From: Tepidibacillus fermentans
GTDB lineage: Bacteria; Bacillota; Bacilli; Tepidibacillales; Tepidibacillaceae
Direction of reading: 5' to 3'
Assembly: GCF_004342885.1 (NCBI RefSeq)
Contig: NZ_SMAB01000006.1
Span: 1-64,000 of the forward strand
Length of the DNA stretch: 64,000 bases
Shown piece after piece: positions 60,124 through 64,000 of the stretch. The first letter of the stretch is position 1; every line of letters begins with the position of its first letter. The notes beneath the pieces were generated by a model. It saw only the letters and a list, made by a program, of their open reading frames with translations, did not search any database and was not told the DNA's origin. Position numbers and translations under genes: made by a program.

Positions 60124-61542
60124 ATGTCATCTTGGACAGCGTTGGTACCATTCTTACTAGTTATTCCTATTTCTATTTTTACAAAGCAAGTGATTCCAGG
60201 ACTGTTTGTCGGGCTACTTGCAGGAAGTTATTTAATGGACCCCAGTCTACTGGGTGGGTTAAGAAAATTTTTATATTATCTTGTACATAATTTGGTCCAA
60301 ACGAATAATATAAGAATTATCATCTTTTTATATGTGTTTGCTGGACTAGTGAGTATGATTAAGTTAACTGGCGGAATCAAAGGATTCGTTCATCTCGTTA
60401 GTAAAAAAGTAAAAACGAAACGTTCTGCTTTTATGCTGACATGGCTATCGACGATTGGAACATTTAGTGATCCAGATTTTCGCATTGTTACGATTGCTCC
60501 GATCATGAAAGCATTAAAACAAAGATTAAAATTATCATCGCAAGAACTAGGTTTTGCAATCGAAGCAACTTCTAATCCTGTTGTAGCATTGATCCCCATA
60601 GCAACGGCGTTTGTAGGTTATATGGTCTCTGTGATTCAACTTTCTTTAGAAAAAGTTGGGATACATGATAAACCCTACACAGTATATGTAAAAAGCATTC
60701 CTTTTAATTTTTTCTCTATTGTCATGATTTTAGTTGGAATCTATTATAGCTTTTTTAAACATTCAAAAGAAACAAAGATGGTAAATACGGGGGAAAATCC
60801 TCAAGCTGATCAAGGAGAAGAAGCATTAGATGCCTGCTATCGTGCTTACGAAAAGGAAACTCCGATTAAACCTTGGAATTTAATTTTACCCTTAGCGACT
60901 GTTTTAACATTAACCTTGTTCTTAAGTTGGTGGGATGGACATTTTAAAACAAAAAGTTTTTTTGATGCGTTTATTCAAAGTGATGCTCTGGGTGTTATGT
61001 TGGAAGGATTATTTATTACTCTTATCTTAACGATTGTTTTTTTCTTGTTTCAGAAGTTTAAGTTCAACGACCTCTTGACTCATTTTGTTAAGGGGGGGAA
61101 CGAATTGATGTCCGTGATAATCTTACTAGCACTCATTTGGGGAGTATCTGATGTTTCTGAAGCATTAGGTTTTTCGAAATTCATCATTGCGCATATTGGC
61201 AGTTGGATTCCTCATTATTTAATTGCCCCTGCTTTGTTCTTGATTGGAGCTATTATTTCCTATTTCATCGGTTCATCATGGGGAACGTGGGGATTATTGA
61301 TGCCTCTAGGTGTAACATTGGCTCATACCTCTGGTACTAACATTCTATTAGCAGTAGGAGCTGTCTTCTCAAGTGGAACATTTGGGGCATTTGCTTCACC
61401 ATTAAGTGATAATACAAATACATTGTGTACGATTTTAGACTTACCGATTATCGAGTATTCCCGCTATAAGTTAGTTCCTTCATTAGTGGCAGCAAGTATG
61501 ACGACCATACTTTTTGGAGTAGCGTCATTTTTGTTTAGATAG
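60124..61542 (+). CDS. NhaC-family Na+/H+ antiporter-type transporter
   Basis: A 472-residue membrane protein with about eleven segments. NhaC-family marks include TWLSTIGTFSDPDFRIVTIAP, the discontinuous-helix region IGSSWGTWGLLMPLG and FGAFASPLSDNTNTL. The family includes true Na+/H+ antiporters and exchangers such as the malate/lactate antiporter MleN. Its place right after lutABC makes a carboxylate or lactate role possible, but this is only an inference. A charged loop sits in the middle (residues 215-240). Confidence 0.85.
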   Translation: MSSWTALVPFLLVIPISIFTKQVIPGLFVGLLAGSYLMDPSLLGGLRKFLYYLVHNLVQTNNIRIIIFLYVFAGLVSMIKLTGGIKGFVHLVSKKVKTKRSAFMLTWLSTIGTFSDPDFRIVTIAPIMKALKQRLKLSSQELGFAIEATSNPVVALIPIATAFVGYMVSVIQLSLEKVGIHDKPYTVYVKSIPFNFFSIVMILVGIYYSFFKHSKETKMVNTGENPQADQGEEALDACYRAYEKETPIKPWNLILPLATVLTLTLFLSWWDGHFKTKSFFDAFIQSDALGVMLEGLFITLILTIVFFLFQKFKFNDLLTHFVKGGNELMSVIILLALIWGVSDVSEALGFSKFIIAHIGSWIPHYLIAPALFLIGAIISYFIGSSWGTWGLLMPLGVTLAHTSGTNILLAVGAVFSSGTFGAFASPLSDNTNTLCTILDLPIIEYSRYKLVPSLVAASMTTILFGVASFLFR

Positions 61543-61558
61543 AATTTTTAAGTATAAT

Positions 61559-61573
61559 TTATAATTATAGTTA
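61559..61573. promoter_or_regulatory. weak PerR-like box upstream of the peroxiredoxin
   Basis: TTATAATTATAGTTA matches the PerR operator TTATAAT-N-ATTATAA at 11 of 14 fixed positions. It lies about 155 bases before the gene in very AT-rich DNA, so chance similarity is a real option. Confidence 0.25.
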
Positions 61574-61654
61574 AAAATGTCAAAAGTGCAGAAAATAGTT
61601 GATCAGTAAAACTTACTTTGGTAAGATTTAGTTAAAATTAATGTATAAAATAAA

Positions 61655-61689
61655 TGTAGGTTTAATAAACTACGCAATGGGAACCTACA
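61655..61689 (+). other. hairpin in the peroxiredoxin leader
   Basis: TGTAGGTT (61655-61662) pairs with AACCTACA (61682-61689) with a 19-base loop, about 40 bases before the start codon. No T-run follows. It may stabilise the message. Confidence 0.35.
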
Positions 61690-61727
61690 AATTTTATATG
61701 AGGAATCTCAAAGAGGGAGGAAATAAA

Positions 61728-62321
61728 ATGGTTCAAGTTGGGCAAAAGGCTCCTGATTTTACTGCAAAAGCTTATTATCAAGGTAAATTTACAGAAGTAA
61801 AACTATCCGATTATGCTGGTAAATGGATCATGCTTTGCTTCTATCCAGGCGACTTTACCTATGTCTGAGCGACTGAAGTGGCAGCAGTTGCTGCTAAAAA
61901 AGCAGAGTTTGATGCACTTGGAGTTCAAGTTCTGTCTGTAAGTACGGATAGTATGTTCGTCCATAAAATGTGGAATGATGAAGAACTCTCCAAAATGGTT
62001 GATGGTGGCGTTCAATTCCCAATGCTTTCTGACAATGGAGAGATTGGCCGTAAGTATGGCGTATTTAAAGAAAGTGAAGGCGTTGATATGCGTGGGCGTT
62101 TCATCATCGACCCAGATGGTGTGATCCAAGCAATGGAAGTTCTTACACCTCCTGTTGGACGTCGTGTAGATGAGGCACTTCGTCAAATACAGGCTTTCCA
62201 ACATGTTCGTAATTCGAACTACACAGAAGTTACACCTGCAGGTTGGACTCCTGGCAAACCTACATTGAAGCCAAACCCTGAATTGGTAGGTAAAATTTGG
62301 AAAGAGTGGAAACTTTCTTAG
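61728..62321 (+). CDS. selenocysteine-containing peroxiredoxin (AhpC/Prx type)
   Basis: A 197-residue thiol/selenol peroxidase of the AhpC/TSA family that reduces hydroperoxides. The reading frame passes through an in-frame TGA at 61866-61868, exactly where the peroxidatic Cys belongs: the active-site pattern P-x-x-x-T-x-x-C reads PGDFTYVU, with Sec at residue 47, followed by ATE. Homology continues without a shift on both sides ([13 protein letters not shown] before; [15 protein letters not shown] after). The resolving Cys of 2-Cys enzymes is replaced by Thr ([10 protein letters not shown]), and the only Cys is C37. GAGGGAGG precedes the ATG. Decoding needs SelA/B/C elsewhere in the genome. 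Confidence 0.9.
61866..61896 (+). promoter_or_regulatory. UGA codon with bacterial SECIS-like stem-loop
   Basis: TGGCAGC (61879-61885) pairs with GCTGCTA (61890-61896) around the four-base loop AGTT, ten bases after the UGA. The loop G lies 19 bases after the UGA, inside the distance range reported for bacterial SECIS elements. The stem is part of the coding sequence. Confidence 0.75.
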
Positions 62322-62341
62322 ACATAATCAATATTTTAAAG

Positions 62342-62370
62342 GACGCTTCATTTGAGGCGTCTTTTTTATT
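62342..62370 (+). terminator. terminator of the peroxiredoxin gene
   Basis: GACGCTTC pairs with GAGGCGTC, followed by TTTTTTATT. Confidence 0.85.
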
Positions 62371-62485
62371 GCATTTTTAGACGTTTTTTGGGCTTACCTG
62401 TTTCCTTTGTTCATCATAGTATAAAATACCTTACGATTATAAAAAGGTAATTTGTGTTCATCGACCATTGGAAGGGGGTAAGAAA

Positions 62486-63595
62486 TTGGCAAAACCTCTA
62501 ATCTTAAATATTCCGGTAGTTGGAATTACGGGGAGTGCAGGAAAAACGACAACCAAAGAAATGACAGCATCGGTCTTACAACAAAAATGGAAAATATTTA
62601 AAACAAAAGGGAATGCCAATACTTATAAAAATACATTGAAATATCTGAAAATGATTCACCCCTACCACCAAGCCGTTGTTTTAGAGTTTGGAATGTTACA
62701 TTCAGGTGGAATAAGAAAGCATTGTCAGATCATTCAGCCGAATATCGGGATTATCACGAATGTAGGGTCTGCACATATTGGTAATTTTAATGGCAAAATT
62801 GAAGGGATTGCGAGGGCAAAATCAGAATTAATTCAACATATGAAGCAAACGGGGACATTGATTTTAAATGCAGATGACAAGAATTCGCAATTACTTCAAA
62901 CAAAAAGGTTTCCTGGGAAAATCATTACGATTGGGATTAATCAGCAAGCAACTTACCAAGCTAAAAATGTAAAGTATGTCCGAAGTGGAATGGAATTTGA
63001 AGTATCTTTAAAGGGAAAAAAGCATCGTTTTTATATTCCAACCTTTGGTATTCATAACATTTATAATGCGTTATTCGCAATCGCAGTTGCAGATCATCTA
63101 GGGTTCGATGCTGAGTTGATCAAACGGGGACTAAGAGGATATACTAAACCTCGTAGAAGATTAAATGTGTTTACTCTTCCTCAAGGAATTCAAATCATTG
63201 ATGATACGTATAGTGCTAATCCCCATGCGATGAAAGCTGCAATAAAGGTTGCCTCAGATATTGGAAATAAGAACAAAATAGCGGTACTAGGAACGATGTT
63301 AGAGATGGGGAATTATTCAGTCAAGGCGCATAAAGATGTAGGAAGATTTTTAGCGAAACATCATTTCAATTATCTTTATACTTTTGGTAAACAAGCGAAA
63401 TATATTGCTGATGGTGCAATTGAAGCTGGTTTTCCACGAAGTCATATCATGACTTTTTTAGAAAAAGGAAAAATGCACGCAAATCTCATTACCAAAATAA
63501 AACCGAACACAACCATATTGATCAAAGGATCTCATGGAATGAAAATGAATGAAACAGTTCATTTTTTAATCAATTACTACAAGAAGCGGACATAG
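62486..63595 (+). CDS. Mur ligase-family protein (MurF-like, no N-terminal domain)
   Basis: An ATP-dependent amide ligase of 369 residues. The P-loop VGITGSAGKTTTKEM is right at the start, followed by the Mur markers LEFGMLHSGGI, NVGSAHIGNF and LNADDKN, and by the C-terminal domain with DTYSANPHAMKAA. The N-terminal UDP-substrate domain of true MurF (about 80-100 residues) is missing, so it probably uses another acceptor. The TTG at 62486 follows GGAAGGGGG. It converges with a CapA-family gene. Confidence 0.82.
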   Translation: MAKPLILNIPVVGITGSAGKTTTKEMTASVLQQKWKIFKTKGNANTYKNTLKYLKMIHPYHQAVVLEFGMLHSGGIRKHCQIIQPNIGIITNVGSAHIGNFNGKIEGIARAKSELIQHMKQTGTLILNADDKNSQLLQTKRFPGKIITIGINQQATYQAKNVKYVRSGMEFEVSLKGKKHRFYIPTFGIHNIYNALFAIAVADHLGFDAELIKRGLRGYTKPRRRLNVFTLPQGIQIIDDTYSANPHAMKAAIKVASDIGNKNKIAVLGTMLEMGNYSVKAHKDVGRFLAKHHFNYLYTFGKQAKYIADGAIEAGFPRSHIMTFLEKGKMHANLITKIKPNTTILIKGSHGMKMNETVHFLINYYKKRT

Positions 63596-63614
63596 TGCAA
63601 CAAAAATTTATCAA

Positions 63615-63652
63615 TGAAAAATGGAGGGAATTCATATTCTCTCTATTTTTTC
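63615..63652. terminator. terminator between convergent genes
   Basis: AAAATGGAGGGAAT and ATTCTCTCTATTTT form a stem with small mismatches, followed by TTC. Confidence 0.6.
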
Positions 63653-63687
63653 GTCAACTTATCAAATTTTACGAACTTTGTTTATTC

Positions 63688-64000
63688 TTATCTGGCTTTT
63701 CCTTTTAAATGGCTCGTCGTATTACTCCAAACCATTTTCATAGTATCTAAATCATTTTTCGTTAACCATCGATCTGGGTTTTGAAGGAATTTTTTTATCG
63801 GCAATACTCGGAATTTAGGGATTCCTTTTGTCGGTATTTTATGCACCCATGTAGGAATATAGTAAATATCTTCAATTGAAGTACTACCCGAAGAGTCCTT
63901 ATGAATGACTAATTTCAAAATTATTCCACTATCGGCATGAATATTATTAAACATTCGATCAGAAATAAAATTTCCTAATGAATAGATGGCAAAAACTCGT
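63688..64000 (-). CDS. CapA-family protein, C-terminal part (runs off the window)
   Basis: The last 104 codons of a minus-strand gene that continues past the window end. The frame is open from base 64000 and reads VFAIYSLGNFISDRM, the hallmark of the PGA_cap (CapA) metallophosphatase-like family, then a beta-rich tail. CapA-like proteins act outside the membrane in poly-gamma-glutamate capsules or related polymers. An internal Met at 63954 is not the start. It faces the Mur-ligase-like gene, but the two are not co-transcribed. Confidence 0.8.
   Translation of the reverse strand, partial: RVFAIYSLGNFISDRMFNNIHADSGIILKLVIHKDSSGSTSIEDIYYIPTWVHKIPTKGIPKFRVLPIKKFLQNPDRWLTKNDLDTMKMVWSNTTSHLKGKAR

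Noticed and set aside
61728-61868. Peroxiredoxin as a pseudogene with a premature stop
   Set aside because: The TGA replaces only the catalytic residue, the frame is intact on both sides, and a SECIS-like stem follows. Selenocysteine explains all of this better than decay.
1-64000. CRISPR arrays, tRNA/rRNA genes, transposases, prophage genes or defence systems
   Set aside because: I looked for regular direct repeats, tRNA-like cloverleaf words, transposase motifs and phage proteins and saw none. The dispersed palindromes have no spacer-repeat periodicity.

Overview
The window is chromosomal DNA from a low-GC, endospore-forming Firmicute of the order Bacillales. The evidence is AAGGAGG-type ribosome sites with many TTG/GTG starts, a Spo0E-like phosphatase, and a long run of genes known from the Bacillus subtilis yun/yut/yuz/yum/yui region (lytH, yutD, yutE, yutG, NifU-like yutI, yuzD, yuzB, yumC, an NDH-2, yuiA, yuiC, pepA and a broken yuiH). 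It is not B. subtilis. It carries radical-SAM enzymes of the futalosine menaquinone pathway, a nickel-pincer (lar) gene set, a DUF3501/rubrerythrin pair and a selenocysteine-containing peroxiredoxin. A relative of Tepidibacillus or Vulcanibacillus would fit, but that placement is only an inference.

Layout. 0.2-6 kb: a complete peptide ABC transporter (D-F-A-B-C order). 6-9.5 kb: argS and a DHA2 drug exporter. 9.7-12.2 kb: a small unknown gene, then cstA with its YbdD partner. 12.3-19.3 kb: an alpha-glucoside module (binding protein, two permeases, GH31 glucosidase, LacI-type repressor) behind a promoter with two palindromic operators exactly 120 bp apart. 19.3-22.8 kb: Hsp20, an NSS amino-acid transporter with a 39-residue partner, a secreted protein and a VanZ-like protein. 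22.9-28.2 kb: LytH-type peptidase, then the lar genes, with larC split into two convergently transcribed genes. 28.4-31 kb: a zinc ABC importer flanked by two Zur boxes. 31-45 kb: mostly short conserved Bacillales genes plus two tandem MqnE-like radical-SAM genes. 44-52.8 kb: redox and housekeeping genes. 52.8-55.4 kb: a repeat element, a decayed sulfite-oxidase-like gene, and a c-di-AMP riboswitch in front of a KimA-type potassium importer. 56.3-61.5 kb: a DarB-like CBS protein, the lutABC lactate operon and an NhaC-family antiporter. 61.7-64 kb: the selenoprotein peroxiredoxin, a Mur-ligase-like protein and the end of a CapA-family gene cut by the window edge.

How it fits together. The cell appears to take up peptides, alpha-glucosides, zinc and potassium, oxidise lactate through LutABC into a menaquinone pool made by the futalosine route and fed by NDH-2, and handle peroxide with rubrerythrin and a Sec-dependent peroxiredoxin. 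The points most worth following are the in-frame UGA in the peroxiredoxin with a stem-loop just after it, the inverted split of larC in an operon headed by a TIGR00300-type protein, and a dispersed palindromic repeat (two full copies, one half copy, fainter relatives) whose arms covary. No tRNA, rRNA, CRISPR array, transposase or prophage gene was seen.
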